Assembly (NCBI GenBank): GCA_028598985.1
Contig: JAQRMV010000007.1
Location: forward strand, 1-44,682
Reading direction: 5' to 3'
DNA: 44,682 nucleotides
Source of the DNA: Gammaproteobacteria bacterium
GTDB lineage: Bacteria > Pseudomonadota > Gammaproteobacteria > Pseudomonadales > Balneatricaceae
Below the pieces are notes generated by a model that saw nothing but the letters and a program-made list of their open reading frames with translations, was not told where the DNA came from and did no database searches. Shown here piece after piece: positions 17,808 through 28,343 of this stretch. The translations under genes and the position numbers were made by a program. Positions within the stretch are counted from its first letter, which is position 1. The number at the start of each line of letters is the position of its first letter.

Positions 17808-18378
17808 GGCCAATTTTAGAAGAAATTAGGTTGATATCTATGCCTAATAAATCGGCCGCGGCTTGGAAGCGATCTTCTGCGGGCATATTAAATACAATGT
17901 CAGCATCAAATGGGCAACATAGCCATGCATTGTCTACCAGTTCTTGTTCTAACTGGCCGGGTCCCCAGCCTGCATAACCTAGTGCAATTAAACTGTGTTT
18001 TGGTCCAGTAGCGTGGGCAATGTCATCAATTACGTCAGAAGAGGTAGTGAGGCAGAGGTCTTCAGACACACGGATACTAGATTTCCATTGTTTTTTGCTA
18101 TGTGGCGTATGCAGTACAAAACCGTGTTCTGGTTGCACCGGCCCACCGGTGAAAATGGGTTGTTCAATATTGGTAATATGGCTGTCGGTAATATCAAGTT
18201 GCGGCAGTATGTCGGTGAAGGCGATATTATTAGTACGATTGATCACTAATCCCATAGCGCCTTTGTTGCTGTGTTCACAAATATAGACCAAGCTGCGGGT
18301 GAAATTTTCATCTTCCATTTGAGGCATAGAAATGAGCATAAAATTATGGAGGCTATTGTTGCTAGGATCTTCAGACAT
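17800..18378 (-). CDS. yqgE: YqgE/AlgH family protein
   Basis: This 192-residue UPF0301/DUF179 protein has the conserved NFMLISMPQMEDENFTRSLVYIC (read in two parts near residues 12-34), KGAMGLVINR, FTGGPVQPEHGFVLH and ALGYAGWGPGQLEQEL. It was named AlgH in Pseudomonas after an alginate-related phenotype; its biochemical role is unknown. The gene starts by TAATG overlap with gshB and is in the usual gshB-yqgE-ruvX order. Confidence 0.94.
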   Translation of the reverse strand: MSEDPSNNSLHNFMLISMPQMEDENFTRSLVYICEHSNKGAMGLVINRTNNIAFTDILPQLDITDSHITNIEQPIFTGGPVQPEHGFVLHTPHSKKQWKSSIRVSEDLCLTTSSDVIDDIAHATGPKHSLIALGYAGWGPGQLEQELVDNAWLCCPFDADIVFNMPAEDRFQAAADLLGIDINLISSKIGHG

Positions 18379-19337
18379 TATACGCTCCTCGCTGTGAGTA
18401 ATTGGCTAATGTGTTGCATAAGATCTACCGCAATGTTGGAGCCTGTTTGGTCATCAATTTCGCGGATACATGTAGGGCTGGTGACATTAATTTCTGTAAG
18501 GCTGTCGCCAATCACATCTAGGCCGGCAAAATGGATTTCTTTAGCCCGAAGGGTAGGGCCGATTTGTTCGCAAATCCAGCGATCTCGATCGGTGAGAGGC
18601 CTGGCAACACCAGAGCCGCCGGCGGCTAAGTTGCCGCGAGTTTCACCAGAAGAGGGGATGCGGGCAAGCACATGATCTACAGGGTAGCCGTTGATCATTA
18701 AAATACGCTTGTCGCCGTCTTTTATTTCTGGCAAATAGCGCTGGGCCATAATTTGTTGCTGGCCAAACGCAGTTAAGGTTTCAATAATAACGTTAAGATT
18801 AGGTTCATCCTTTCGAGCCCGGAAAATAGACGCGCCACCCATGCCATCTAAAGGCTTAAAAATCACATCTTGGTGCAAGGCGTGGAACGCTTTAAGTACG
18901 GTTGCATCGCTAGCAACCAGTACCTCTGGGCAGCATTGGGGAAATTGCGTGGCAAATAACTTTTCGTTGCAGTCGCGTAAGCTTTGAGGCTTGTTTATGA
19001 TGAGTGCGCCGGCCGCTTCAGCTTGGCTAAGTAGGTAGGTGGTGTGCAAAAAATCCGTATCGAACGGCGGGTCTTTGCGCATGAAAATAACATCAAGGCT
19101 ACCCAAGGGTAATGCCTGTTGTTGATCTAATTCATAAAAATGGTCTGGGTTGCGCATCACTCGTAGTTTAGCCATAAGGCCTTTAGGGATGCCTTGCTCG
19201 GCGTAAAGGTGTTGAGGCTCCATGTAGTAAAGCTCCCAACCCAAATCTTGCGCTGCCCAAAGCATGGCAAGAGAGCTGTCTTTTTTGTAATTGATGTTGT
19301 GAATTGGATCCATCACTATGCCGAGTTTAATGCTCAT
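18378..19337 (-). CDS. gshB: Glutathione synthetase
   Basis: GshB ligates gamma-glutamylcysteine and glycine using ATP. It shows the N-terminal KLGIVMDPI, MRKDPPFDTDFLHTTYLL, the ATP-grasp segments VIFKPLDGMGGASIFR and AQRYLPEIKDGDKRILMING, and the C-terminal AGLDVIGDSLTEINVTSPT. The ATG at 19337 gives 319 residues, the family length. The in-frame extension to 19391 overlaps rsmE and has no likeness. It lies 32 nt after rsmE and overlaps yqgE by 1 nt. Confidence 0.95.
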   Translation of the reverse strand: MSIKLGIVMDPIHNINYKKDSSLAMLWAAQDLGWELYYMEPQHLYAEQGIPKGLMAKLRVMRNPDHFYELDQQQALPLGSLDVIFMRKDPPFDTDFLHTTYLLSQAEAAGALIINKPQSLRDCNEKLFATQFPQCCPEVLVASDATVLKAFHALHQDVIFKPLDGMGGASIFRARKDEPNLNVIIETLTAFGQQQIMAQRYLPEIKDGDKRILMINGYPVDHVLARIPSSGETRGNLAAGGSGVARPLTDRDRWICEQIGPTLRAKEIHFAGLDVIGDSLTEINVTSPTCIREIDDQTGSNIAVDLMQHISQLLTARSV

Positions 19338-19369
19338 GAATTTGTGTCTCTTGTTAATGGCGCTATCAA

Positions 19370-20101
19370 TTAGTGGTGTAAATCGCCCCACACGTATTGC
19401 AACAAGGTAAGCGCTGCAAGGGGTGCCGTTTCTGTGCGTAGTATTCGTGGTCCTAAACTTAGACCAGTATAGCCGTGAGCTTGAGCTTGCTCAACTTCTG
19501 GCTCGGTTAATCCACCTTCTGGGCCTATCAGTAAGGCACAGCTTAAAGGTGTGATTTGAGATTTCAGTGGTTTAGTTTGATGGGGGTGTAATACCAGCTT
19601 AGCATCGGCCTGAGTGTTTTTGAGCCAAGTGTCTAAAGTCTGTGGTTCATGAATCACAGGCATATCAATGCGACCGCTTTGCTCACAAGCACTTATGGAA
19701 ATTTGTTGCCAATGTGCTAGGCGTTTTATCTGGCGTTTGGGGTCGAGTTTTACCTCACATCGGTTGCTGAACAAAGGAGTGATTTGGTTCACGCCCAGTT
19801 CAGTCGCCTTTTGAATGGCATAGTCCATACGTTCGCCACGTGACATCACTTGCCCTAGGTGGGTGTGTAATGGTGATGCAGTGGGCCCAGCAAAAGGCGC
19901 GTTCACAAATACGCTAACTGCCTTCTTGCTTATGCTGACAATGTGAGCGCTTACTTGCTCGCCAAGCCCATTAAACAGGATGATTTCTTGTTGTTCCTGC
20001 ATCCGAAGAACCTTGCCTACATAATGGCTAGCCGCCGCCTCTAAAACAATAGTTTGCTCTAAGGGCAGGGGTTGTGGTGTATGTAGGCGAGGCACCCTCA
20101 T
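19370..20101 (-). CDS. rsmE: 16S rRNA m3U1498 methyltransferase RsmE
   Basis: This 243-residue SPOUT-class methyltransferase modifies U1498 of 16S rRNA. The N-terminal PUA-like part starts MRVPRL with HYVGKVLRM. The C-terminal knot contains QKATELGVNQITPLFS, LLIGPEGGLTEPEV and LGPRILRTETAPLAAL, which bind SAM. It starts 3 nt after metK stops, so the enzyme that makes SAM and a SAM user share a transcript. Confidence 0.95.
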   Translation of the reverse strand: MRVPRLHTPQPLPLEQTIVLEAAASHYVGKVLRMQEQQEIILFNGLGEQVSAHIVSISKKAVSVFVNAPFAGPTASPLHTHLGQVMSRGERMDYAIQKATELGVNQITPLFSNRCEVKLDPKRQIKRLAHWQQISISACEQSGRIDMPVIHEPQTLDTWLKNTQADAKLVLHPHQTKPLKSQITPLSCALLIGPEGGLTEPEVEQAQAHGYTGLSLGPRILRTETAPLAALTLLQYVWGDLHH

Positions 20102-20104
20102 GGT

Positions 20105-21274
20105 TTACAGGCCAGCGGCTTTACGCAAAGCTTCGGCTTTATCCGTGTGTTCCCAAGTAAAATTTGGGTTGTCACGGCCAAAGTGACCATAGGCTGCAGT
20201 GTCACGATAAATGGGGCGTTTTAGATTCAGCATTTCAACTAAACCACCGGCTTTAAGGTCAAAATGTTCACGCACAAGTTGTTCAATTGCGCGGTCGCTG
20301 ATCTTGCCACTACCAAAAGTATCAAGGCTGATGGAGGTTGGCTCGGCTACGCCAATGGCGTAGGAGATTTGGATTTCACAACGATCGGCTAAACCGGCAG
20401 CAACAATGTTTTTTGCCACATATCGGCCCGCGTAAGCGGCGCTACGGTCTACCTTGGATGGATCTTTGCCAGAAAACGCACCACCACCGTGGCGAGCCAT
20501 GCCACCATAGGTGTCTACAATAATCTTGCGCCCCGTGAGTCCGCAATCACCTACCGGCCCACCTATCACAAAATTACCCGTGGGGTTAATGTGGTATTGG
20601 GTGTCTTCGGTAAGCCATTGTGCTGGGATTACAGGCTTAATAATATGCGTCATAACCGCACTGCGTAGGCTTTCTAAATCGATGTCTGCGCTATGCTGAG
20701 TGGAGAGCACCACAGCGTCAATTGACAAAGGTTTGCCGTCTTCGCCATAGCGAAAGGTAAGCTGACTTTTGGCGTCTGGGCGTAACCAAGGCAGGGTGCC
20801 GTCTTTACGCACTTTAGCTTGTTGCTGCACTAAGCGATGGGCGTAATGAATGGGCGCTGGCATTAAACTTGGGGTTTCATTGCTGGCATAGCCAAACATC
20901 AAACCTTGATCGCCTGCGCCTTGTTCTTTGTTGCTATCGACGCTTTCGTCCACACCCATGGCAATATCGGAAGACTGTTTGCCAATGGCGTTTAAAATAG
21001 CGCAAGACGCACCATCAAAACCCATGTCTGATGAGGTGTAGCCGATGTCTTTGATAACCTCGCGTACTAGTTCTTCAATATCAACCCAAGAATTGGTGCG
21101 CACTTCACCTGCCACTAAAACCAAACCAGTTTTAATAAGGGTTTCTACAGCAACACGGGACTCAGGGTCTTTTTCCAGCATGGCATCTAAGATAGCATCG
21201 GAAATTTGGTCGGCGATTTTATCAGGATGTCCTTCGGACACTGATTCGGAGGTAAATAGAGTGTATTGGTTCAT
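20105..21274 (-). CDS. metK: S-adenosylmethionine synthetase
   Basis: MetK makes SAM from methionine and ATP. It shows [20 protein letters not shown] (near the N-terminus), [12 protein letters not shown], the phosphate loop [19 protein letters not shown] and the C-terminal YGHFGRD. I take the ATG at 21274 (389 residues) because GAGG lies 7 nt upstream; another ATG at 21280 is in frame but sits right on that ribosome-binding site. It heads an eight-gene minus-strand run down to pyrC'. Confidence 0.96.
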   Translation of the reverse strand: MNQYTLFTSESVSEGHPDKIADQISDAILDAMLEKDPESRVAVETLIKTGLVLVAGEVRTNSWVDIEELVREVIKDIGYTSSDMGFDGASCAILNAIGKQSSDIAMGVDESVDSNKEQGAGDQGLMFGYASNETPSLMPAPIHYAHRLVQQQAKVRKDGTLPWLRPDAKSQLTFRYGEDGKPLSIDAVVLSTQHSADIDLESLRSAVMTHIIKPVIPAQWLTEDTQYHINPTGNFVIGGPVGDCGLTGRKIIVDTYGGMARHGGGAFSGKDPSKVDRSAAYAGRYVAKNIVAAGLADRCEIQISYAIGVAEPTSISLDTFGSGKISDRAIEQLVREHFDLKAGGLVEMLNLKRPIYRDTAAYGHFGRDNPNFTWEHTDKAEALRKAAGL

Positions 21275-21528
21275 AACCATGCCTCGTAATTGAATACTAA
21301 TCGACGCTTTACGGACATCGTTAGCAGTGACTTAATTACCAGCCTAGAACATTGTTCTGGCGAGTGCCTGTGGTCCTGCGGAGGGGTTTGCAGAACCGGC
21401 GCTATTATAGGCTATTAAAGCGAAGATTGTATAGTTTATTAGTGTCGTTTAATTAAGCTTGATATGGCTCAATATGTTTATGTGTGTGTTGGTTGAAACT
21501 GTGAATGTGCTTATGAAAGGAGAAATAT
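21275..21528. promoter_or_regulatory. Divergent intergenic region metK / membrane protein gene
   Basis: This 254-bp spacer holds a perfect TATAAT on the minus strand (21404-21409) as a possible metK -10 box, without a good -35. A 13-bp hyphenated palindrome AGAACATTGTTCT at 21346-21358 would lie in the metK leader. No MetJ box array or SAM riboswitch pattern is apparent. On the plus strand AAGGAG precedes the ATG at 21529. Confidence 0.4.
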
Positions 21529-21963
21529 ATGTTTGGAAATCCATCACTAATAACACGCATAGCGATCGGTAAGGCAATAGGTTTTTTATTCGGACTTATT
21601 GGGTTCATTTTTTTGCCGTACTTTTTGCCGGATGCTGGCTGGTTACTTCGCTGGGGAATTTTATGGTGGTACACCACAGTGGGTGCAATTATCGGAGTGT
21701 TTGGTGTCATTACTTATCATCCAATATTGAAACTGCCATACCCATGGTGGTTTCGCGCCCCGTTATTGGGTGCCTGGATGAATTTTGTGCTGGTATTTTT
21801 TGCCTATGATGTTATGCAGTCTATGATGGTAGTCATGTTTGGCGAAAACGGTGCGCTCATTTCACCATTTTGGTTTATCACTGAAGGGGCAATGATTGGA
21901 TTGATCATAGGCTTTTTCGCGACTCGTTTTGGTGGTGAAGGTGAGAAAACTGTAGGTAAATGA
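21529..21963 (+). CDS. Hypothetical four-helix inner-membrane protein
   Basis: I do not recognise this 144-residue protein. It has four likely membrane helices (about residues 12-34, 43-63, 75-95 and 113-132), a short N-terminus and a hydrophilic Gly/Lys C-terminus. Glycine-spaced stretches such as GKAIGFLFGLIGF and EGAMIGLIIGFFATRFGG suggest tight helix packing. Trp is frequent (GILWWYTT, YPWWFRAP). The AAGGAG 7 nt before the ATG is one of the best ribosome-binding sites in the window, supporting a real gene. It stands alone between divergent metK and same-strand tkt, 225 nt before the latter. Confidence 0.75.
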   Translation: MFGNPSLITRIAIGKAIGFLFGLIGFIFLPYFLPDAGWLLRWGILWWYTTVGAIIGVFGVITYHPILKLPYPWWFRAPLLGAWMNFVLVFFAYDVMQSMMVVMFGENGALISPFWFITEGAMIGLIIGFFATRFGGEGEKTVGK

Positions 21964-22188
21964 TTCCAATTGTTCATCCTCAGCGTTAACACAACAATTC
22001 AACCAAGGCCTGTTGGCGCGGGTGTGAGCAGGAGGCTTAATGAAGCACAGCCTGAAGATTACAAATAAATACTGAATAATGCGTCAAGAATGGTGTTTGC
22101 TGATTGTGTATGAGGCCCGAGTAAGGGAAAATACATGCCTTAAATTTGTTCCCGCATAGTGTATTTAACCTTTTAAAGGAAGTTCTTC
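21964..22188. other. Intergenic region upstream of tkt
   Basis: In this 225-bp stretch I see no gene and no HexR-like or Cra-like palindrome. Only a weak 5-bp dyad, AGGCT/AGCCT, is visible (about 22031-22053). The tkt ribosome-binding site AAAGGAAG lies at its end. The tkt promoter must be here, but no hexamer pair is convincing. Confidence 0.35.
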
Positions 22189-24183
22189 ATGCTTACCCGT
22201 CGCGATTTAGCTAATGCCATCCGAGCCCTTAGTATGGACGCTGTCCAACAAGCTAATTCTGGTCACCCAGGTGCCCCTATGGGTATGGCAGATATCGCCG
22301 AAGTGCTATGGAATGACTTCATGAGTCATAACCCGGCTAATCCGGAATGGTTAAACCGCGATCGTTTTGTATTGTCTAATGGCCACGGCTCTATGTTGCT
22401 GTATTCATTGTTGCACTTAAGTGGCTATGATTTGTCTATTGATGATGTGAAAAATTTCCGTCAGTTGCATTCTAAAACTGCAGGCCATCCAGAATACGGT
22501 TATGCGCCGGGTATTGAAACCACCACGGGCCCTTTAGGACAAGGCATCACTAACGCGATTGGTATGGCACTTGCGGAAAAAACTTTAGCAGCTCAGTTTA
22601 ATCGCCCAAACCATGACATTATTGATCACTATACCTACACCTTCCTTGGTGATGGTTGTTTGATGGAAGGCGTTTCCCACGAAGCCTGTTCTTTAGCCGG
22701 TACCCTAGGTTTGGGTAAGCTGATTGCCTTTTACGACGACAACGGCATTTCTATTGATGGCGAAGTTGAGGGCTGGTTTACCGATGACACCCCTAAGCGT
22801 TTTGAAGCCTATGGCTGGCAGGTGATTCCAGCCATTGATGGCCACGATGCAGACGCGTTGTTTGCAGCTGTTGAAGAGGCTAAGGCCAATACAGGCCAGC
22901 CTACTTTAATTTGTTGCAAAACTATTATTGGTTTTGGTTCGCCTAACAAAGAAGGTAAAGAAGATTGCCACGGCGCTCCACTAGGCGCAGACGAAATTGC
23001 CTTAACCCGTAAAGAGTTAGACTGGAATCACGGCGCATTTGATATTCCTGCAGATATCTATGAAGAGTGGAATGCTCGTGATGCGGGTTACGATGCTGAA
23101 CAGATTTGGAACCAAGCGTTTGCAGCTTACCATCAAGCCCACCCAGAGTTAGCTACGGAACTGCTACGCCGAGTGGCGGGTGACTTGCCAGAAAACTTTG
23201 ACGCCCAAGCGCAGGCTTATGTGCAACAGTTACAAGCGGAAGGCTCAACTATTGCTAGCCGTAAAGCCTCCCAAAATACCATTAATGCTTTTGGTCCCCT
23301 ATTGCCAGAATTATTAGGTGGTTCTGCAGACCTTGCAGGCTCTAATCTAACCAAATGGGTGGGCACGCAAGGCATCACTAAAGACGATGCCAGTGGTAAT
23401 TACGTATACTATGGCGTTCGTGAATTTGCCATGTCTGCCATGATGAATGGTATGGCCTTGCACGGCGGCTTTATCCCTTATGGTGCAACCTTCTTAGTGT
23501 TTATGGAGTACGCCCGAAACGCCGTACGTATGGCCGCTTTAATGCGCCAGCGAGTGCTGTTTGTGTATACCCACGATTCTATTGGTTTGGGTGAAGATGG
23601 CCCAACTCACCAACCTGTAGAGCAAATTGCTAACTTACGTTTAACACCTCACCTGGACACATGGCGCCCGTGTGACACGGTTGAATCTGCCGTTGCATGG
23701 AAAACTGCGGTGCAACGTATGGATGGCCCATCGGCGTTAATTTTCTCGCGCCAAAATTTACCCCATCAACAACGTGATGATGCCCAGTTAGCCAATGTGG
23801 CTCGCGGTGGTTACATACTACAAGACTGCGATGGCGCTCCAGAAGCCATTATCATTGCTACAGGCTCTGAAGTAGGCATCGCCCAACAAGCCACGGACGT
23901 GTTAACAGCCCAAGGCCGTAAGGTGCGTTTAGTCTCTATGCCGTGCACTGAATTATTTGAACGCCAAGATGCGGCTTATCAGGCACAGGTTCTTCCTGCC
24001 AACATTACTGCCCGTGTTGCGGTAGAAGCAGCCCATGCCGATTACTGGTACAAATATGTGGGTTTAGGTGGCAAGGTGATTGGCATGACCGATTTTGGTG
24101 CCTCTGCACCCGCTAGCGAGTTGTTTGAAATGTATGGCTTTACGGTAGACAAGATTGCGGCCACCGTAACTGAACTACTGTAG
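22189..24183 (+). CDS. tkt: Transketolase
   Basis: This 664-residue thiamine-diphosphate enzyme moves two-carbon units in the pentose phosphate pathway. It shows [17 protein letters not shown] (N-terminal His), [14 protein letters not shown], the ThDP motif [13 protein letters not shown] with [10 protein letters not shown], the second-domain [21 protein letters not shown] type block (here VYTHDSIG) and [11 protein letters not shown] strong AAAGGAAG precedes the ATG. It is the first gene of tkt-gap/epd-pgk-fba, so it supplies erythrose 4-phosphate and triose phosphate to its neighbours. Confidence 0.96.
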   Translation: MLTRRDLANAIRALSMDAVQQANSGHPGAPMGMADIAEVLWNDFMSHNPANPEWLNRDRFVLSNGHGSMLLYSLLHLSGYDLSIDDVKNFRQLHSKTAGHPEYGYAPGIETTTGPLGQGITNAIGMALAEKTLAAQFNRPNHDIIDHYTYTFLGDGCLMEGVSHEACSLAGTLGLGKLIAFYDDNGISIDGEVEGWFTDDTPKRFEAYGWQVIPAIDGHDADALFAAVEEAKANTGQPTLICCKTIIGFGSPNKEGKEDCHGAPLGADEIALTRKELDWNHGAFDIPADIYEEWNARDAGYDAEQIWNQAFAAYHQAHPELATELLRRVAGDLPENFDAQAQAYVQQLQAEGSTIASRKASQNTINAFGPLLPELLGGSADLAGSNLTKWVGTQGITKDDASGNYVYYGVREFAMSAMMNGMALHGGFIPYGATFLVFMEYARNAVRMAALMRQRVLFVYTHDSIGLGEDGPTHQPVEQIANLRLTPHLDTWRPCDTVESAVAWKTAVQRMDGPSALIFSRQNLPHQQRDDAQLANVARGGYILQDCDGAPEAIIIATGSEVGIAQQATDVLTAQGRKVRLVSMPCTELFERQDAAYQAQVLPANITARVAVEAAHADYWYKYVGLGGKVIGMTDFGASAPASELFEMYGFTVDKIAATVTELL

Positions 24184-24192
24184 TTCGTTATT

Positions 24193-25236
24193 ATGGATCA
24201 AGCCAAGCGGATTGCGATCAATGGCTACGGTCGTATTGGTCGTGCTGTGTTACGGGCTATTGTTGAGCGCGGCCTGCAGCATCAGTTGCAGGTGGTGGCC
24301 ATCAATGACTTAGGCATTGCCGAATCTGTAATCTATGAAACTCAGTATGATTCGGTCCATGGGGTTTTTCCTGCCAAGGTGGATGCCACGGAGCAGGGGA
24401 TGCGTATTGTTGCGGGTGAGGTCACTAGTGATATTCATCTGCTTCAAGTGAATGAGGCAACAACACTACCCTGGGCTCACTTAAACGTTGATCTGGTGTT
24501 GGAATGTTCTGGCAAGTTGAATGAGCACAAGTTGGCTGAACAACACTTAACCGCTGGTGCTGATAAAGTGTTGGTGGGTGCAGCAGCGGGTACGGATGTA
24601 GATCTTACGGTGGTCTACGGTATTAACCATGACCAACTTAAATCGCAGCACCGTATCGTTTCTAACGCGTCGTGCACGACTAATTGCATGGCCCCAGTGC
24701 TCAAACCATTACACGATGCTATTGGTATTGAAGATGGCTTAATGACCACTATCCATGCTTATACCAATGGCCAGGTGCTTACGGATACAGTGATCGACAA
24801 AACTGATCTGCGTCGAGGTCGTTCGGCCACACAATCCATGATTCCTACATCAACCCATGCTTCTGAAGCCTTGGGTTGGGTGTTGCCAGAATTAGCAGAT
24901 AAAATTACCGGCATTTCCATGCGAGTGCCCACAATTAATGTGTCTGTGGTGGATTTGGTATTTCGTCCCAGCCGCGACGTAACAATAGAAGAAGTGAATC
25001 AGATTATGGCTCAAGCAGTGGCCAACGATCATCATGGTGTACTGGGTTATAACCAACAACCTTTGGTGTCTATTGATTTTAACCATTGCTCAAAATCGGC
25101 TACATTTGACGCCACTCAAACCATGAAAATGGGCCAGTTGATAAAAATATTGGCTTGGTACGATAACGAATGGGGCTACGCCAACCGTATGGTAGACGTT
25201 GCCTTGTGTATGCTTAATCTACAGGAAAACCCATGA
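24193..25236 (+). CDS. Glyceraldehyde-3-phosphate / erythrose-4-phosphate dehydrogenase family protein
   Basis: This 347-residue NAD-dependent enzyme has the Rossmann start [17 protein letters not shown], the NAD-selecting Asp in VAINDLG, the active-site SNASCTTNC and the C-terminal [14 protein letters not shown]. Position between tkt and pgk is that of epd in enterics and Pseudomonas, and the lead-in [20 protein letters not shown] is Epd-like. However, [10 protein letters not shown] and PTSTHASEA around the catalytic His and phosphate site resemble true GAPDH rather than E. coli Epd (TTIHSAMHDQ, PVDT). It may serve glycolysis/gluconeogenesis, pyridoxal phosphate synthesis or both. It overlaps pgk by ATGA. 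Confidence 0.88.
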   Translation: MDQAKRIAINGYGRIGRAVLRAIVERGLQHQLQVVAINDLGIAESVIYETQYDSVHGVFPAKVDATEQGMRIVAGEVTSDIHLLQVNEATTLPWAHLNVDLVLECSGKLNEHKLAEQHLTAGADKVLVGAAAGTDVDLTVVYGINHDQLKSQHRIVSNASCTTNCMAPVLKPLHDAIGIEDGLMTTIHAYTNGQVLTDTVIDKTDLRRGRSATQSMIPTSTHASEALGWVLPELADKITGISMRVPTINVSVVDLVFRPSRDVTIEEVNQIMAQAVANDHHGVLGYNQQPLVSIDFNHCSKSATFDATQTMKMGQLIKILAWYDNEWGYANRMVDVALCMLNLQENP

Positions 25237-26393
25237 CCATCATTAAAATGACCGACTTAGATTTACGTGGCCAACGCGTGTTGATCCGCGAAGACTTGAA
25301 CGTGCCTGTTAAAGATGGTGTGGTGACTAGTGACGCTCGCTTAAGGGCGGCTTTACCCACTATTAAAATGGCCCTTCAGCTGGGTGCTAAGTTAATGGTG
25401 ACTTCACACTTAGGTCGCCCTAAGGAAGGTGTGTACGAAGAACAGTTTTCTTTAGCTCCAGTGGTTAATTATTTGGCCACAAAATTACAATGCAATGTGC
25501 GGCTACAAAAAGACTGGCTAAACGGTGTGGAAGTGGCGGAAGGCGAGTTGGTGATTTTAGAAAACTGCCGTTTTAACACCGGTGAAAAAGCCAATGATGA
25601 TGCTTTAGCTAAAAAAATGGCCGCCCTGTGTGATGTGTTTGTCAATGACGCATTTGGCACCGCACACCGCGCTCAAGCCAGTACCCATGGTATTGCTAAG
25701 TTTGTAAAAACAGCCTGTGCCGGCCCATTGCTGGTGGCCGAATTAGATGCGCTAGGCAAAGCGTTAGACAACCCAAAGCGGCCATTGGTGGCTATTGTAG
25801 GCGGCTCCAAAGTGTCGACCAAGCTCACTGTGTTAGAAACCTTATCAGACAAAGTAGACCAGTTGATTGTGGGTGGCGGGATAGCCAATACTTTTTTGGC
25901 AGCGGCAGGATTACCTGTGGGTAAATCGTTATACGAAGCAGACTTAGTGGCTAATGCTAAGGCCCTAATGGGCAAAACATCCATTCCTTTGCCTACGGAT
26001 GTAGTGACAGCTAAAGAATTTAGTGAAACCGCTACAGCCACTACCCAAGATTCAGCCACAGTGGCGGCAGACGATATGATTATGGACGTGGGCCCAGAAA
26101 CTGCACACCAACTGGCTAATATACTTAAAGATGCGGGCACTATTATTTGGAATGGGCCTTTGGGCGTGTTTGAATTTGACCAGTTTGGTGGGGGCACCGA
26201 GATATTGTCACGTGCTATTGCAGCGTCCCCTGCATTTTCTATCGCCGGTGGCGGTGATACACTAGCCGCCGTAGACAAATATGAAATTGCTGACCAGGTG
26301 TCTTATATTTCCACCGGTGGTGGCGCATTTCTTGAATTTGTAGAAGGCAAAGAGTTGCCAGCAGTGGCCATTTTAGAACAACGTGGCCTGTAA
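25233..26393 (+). CDS. pgk: Phosphoglycerate kinase
   Basis: This 386-residue two-domain kinase interconverts 1,3-bisphosphoglycerate and 3-phosphoglycerate with ADP/ATP. It shows [15 protein letters not shown] at the N-terminus, [26 protein letters not shown], the hinge GGSKVSTKL and the nucleotide site [11 protein letters not shown] and [12 protein letters not shown]. Translation is coupled to the preceding dehydrogenase through a 4-nt overlap. Confidence 0.96.
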   Translation: MTIIKMTDLDLRGQRVLIREDLNVPVKDGVVTSDARLRAALPTIKMALQLGAKLMVTSHLGRPKEGVYEEQFSLAPVVNYLATKLQCNVRLQKDWLNGVEVAEGELVILENCRFNTGEKANDDALAKKMAALCDVFVNDAFGTAHRAQASTHGIAKFVKTACAGPLLVAELDALGKALDNPKRPLVAIVGGSKVSTKLTVLETLSDKVDQLIVGGGIANTFLAAAGLPVGKSLYEADLVANAKALMGKTSIPLPTDVVTAKEFSETATATTQDSATVAADDMIMDVGPETAHQLANILKDAGTIIWNGPLGVFEFDQFGGGTEILSRAIAASPAFSIAGGGDTLAAVDKYEIADQVSYISTGGGAFLEFVEGKELPAVAILEQRGL

Positions 26394-26431
26394 TTAGCAG
26401 TCAATTAATCGATATAGAATGGAGAACCCCC

Positions 26432-27472
26432 ATGGCCTTAGTTAGCATGCGCCAACTGTTGGATCACGCCGCAGAAAATAGTTACGGTATTCCAGCTTAC
26501 AACGTAAACAACCTAGAGCAAATGCGTGCCATTATGCAAGCCGCTGACGCTACAGATAGCCCAGTGATCGTACAAGCATCGGCTGGTGCGCGTAAATATG
26601 CCGGTTCCAACTTCTTAAAACATATGATTTTGGCAGCTATTGAAGAGTTTCCACATATTCCTGTATGTATGCATTTGGACCATGGCAATGCGGCGGCTAC
26701 GTGCCAGCGTGCTATTGCCATGGGCTTCTCATCAGTGATGATGGACGGCTCTTTAGGCGAAGATTCTAAAACCCCGACTAGCTACGAATACAATGTTGAA
26801 GTGACTAAACGTACTGTAGAAATGGCTCACGCTTGTGGCGTTTCTGTAGAAGGCGAGCTGGGCTGCTTAGGTTCCTTAGAAACCGGCGAGGCAGGTGAAG
26901 AAGACGGCGTAGGCGCTGCAGGAAAGCTCACCATGGAACAAATGCTTACAGACCCAGACGAAGCCGCAGACTTTGTAGCCCAAACTAAAGTAGACGCTTT
27001 GGCGATTGCTTGTGGCACCAGCCATGGTGCGTATAAGTTTACCCGTCCACCCACAGGCGATATTCTGGCTATAGGCCGAATCCGCGACATCCACAGCAAA
27101 ATCCCCAACACTCACTTAGTCATGCATGGCTCTTCTTCTGTGCCACAGGACTGGTTGGCGGTTATTAACGAATTTGGTGGTGCTATCCCAGAGACCTACG
27201 GCGTGCCCGTAGAGCAAATTGTGGAAGGTATTAAGCATGGCGTGCGTAAAATAAATATTGATACCGATTTACGCTTGGCATCTACTGGTGCGGTACGTAA
27301 ATTTTTGGCAGAAAACCCAAGTGAATTTGACCCACGTAAATTTTTAACGGTTACCATGACTGCAATGCAGGCATTATGTCAGGCGCGTTACGAAGCATTT
27401 GGTGCCGCTGGTCATGCCAGTAAAATACGCCCTATGGGTCTAGAGGCTATGGCGGATATGTACGGTTTATAA
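26432..27472 (+). CDS. fba: Class II fructose-1,6-bisphosphate aldolase
   Basis: This 346-residue zinc aldolase cleaves or forms fructose 1,6-bisphosphate. Motifs are [13 protein letters not shown] near residue 18, the zinc-binding [41 protein letters not shown] with a metal His, and VMHGSSSVP and [12 protein letters not shown] for phosphate binding. The length and sequence fit the tetrameric class IIB type used in Pseudomonas. GGAG lies 7 nt before the ATG. It ends the tkt operon, converging on panC with a 1-nt gap, and I see no classical terminator there. Confidence 0.95.
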   Translation: MALVSMRQLLDHAAENSYGIPAYNVNNLEQMRAIMQAADATDSPVIVQASAGARKYAGSNFLKHMILAAIEEFPHIPVCMHLDHGNAAATCQRAIAMGFSSVMMDGSLGEDSKTPTSYEYNVEVTKRTVEMAHACGVSVEGELGCLGSLETGEAGEEDGVGAAGKLTMEQMLTDPDEAADFVAQTKVDALAIACGTSHGAYKFTRPPTGDILAIGRIRDIHSKIPNTHLVMHGSSSVPQDWLAVINEFGGAIPETYGVPVEQIVEGIKHGVRKINIDTDLRLASTGAVRKFLAENPSEFDPRKFLTVTMTAMQALCQARYEAFGAAGHASKIRPMGLEAMADMYGL

Positions 27473-27473
27473 G

Positions 27474-28325
27474 CTAATTTAAGCTAAAACGTATGTTGTC
27501 GATAAGCCTGGCCTTGCCTAAATAAGCGGCAGCCACAATGGCGAGTTCTTTGTCTTCGGGGCCGGCTGGCTGTAAATCACTTTGGCGACAAATGGTAAAA
27601 TAATCGCGTTTAAAACCTATCGCCTCAAGCTGACTTTGAGCCTGTTCTTCTAGCTCAGGCATGGTGAATTTCCCCGTTTCAAGGGCTATGCGACAAGAGG
27701 TTAAGCTTGCATATAATTGGGCAGCTTGATGTAACTCCTGTTCATTCAGATAGCCATTACGAGAGCTTAAGGCTAGGCCGCTTTCGGCGCGGGCAATGGG
27801 CGCGCCAATAATTTTAACTGGCAAGCAAAGGTCGAAGGTCATTTGCTTAATGACTAAGAATTGCTGGTAGTCTTTTAGGCCAAAAATAGCCACATCTGGC
27901 TGCACAATACCAAACAATTTACTCACTACTGTAGCTACACCTGTGAAGTGACCAGGGCGTGTGGCTGCGCACAATAAATGGTCGAGGTGGGGCACTTTAA
28001 CCACGGTGGAGCTGAGATTTGTTTTGGGGTACATCTCTTCAACGGTGGGTGCAAAAAGCACATGGCACCCACGGCTTAAAAGTTTTTCTTGATCGTTCAT
28101 AAAGGTGCGGGGGTAGCCATTAAAGTCTTCGCCCGGGCCAAACTGAAGTGGATTTACAAAAATACTAGCTACCACTAGATCGGCCTCTTCCAATGCGCGA
28201 TCTATGAGCTGTAAATGGCCTTCATGAAGGTTGCCCATGGTGGGTACAAATGCAATCACCTTGTGATCTAGTTTGGCTTGCCATAGGTAGCTTCGAAGCT
28301 GACTGATATTATCGATGGTATGCAT
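27474..28325 (-). CDS. panC: Pantothenate synthetase
   Basis: This 283-residue ATP-dependent ligase joins pantoate and beta-alanine. It contains PTMGNLHEGHLQLI with the HxGH nucleotide motif (about residues 28-41), VASIFVNPLQFGPGEDF, FGLKDYQQFLVIKQM, and ARAESGLALSSRNGYL as the KMSKS-like loop. It is last in the run dksA-gluQ-pcnB-folK-panB-panC, 18 nt after panB. Confidence 0.95.
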   Translation of the reverse strand: MHTIDNISQLRSYLWQAKLDHKVIAFVPTMGNLHEGHLQLIDRALEEADLVVASIFVNPLQFGPGEDFNGYPRTFMNDQEKLLSRGCHVLFAPTVEEMYPKTNLSSTVVKVPHLDHLLCAATRPGHFTGVATVVSKLFGIVQPDVAIFGLKDYQQFLVIKQMTFDLCLPVKIIGAPIARAESGLALSSRNGYLNEQELHQAAQLYASLTSCRIALETGKFTMPELEEQAQSQLEAIGFKRDYFTICRQSDLQPAGPEDKELAIVAAAYLGKARLIDNIRFSLN

Positions 28326-28343
28326 AGTGGTGTAATCGAAAAC

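Noticed and set aside
21275-21420. SAM or SAH riboswitch ahead of metK
   Set aside because: No conserved riboswitch core could be recognised in the leader by eye.
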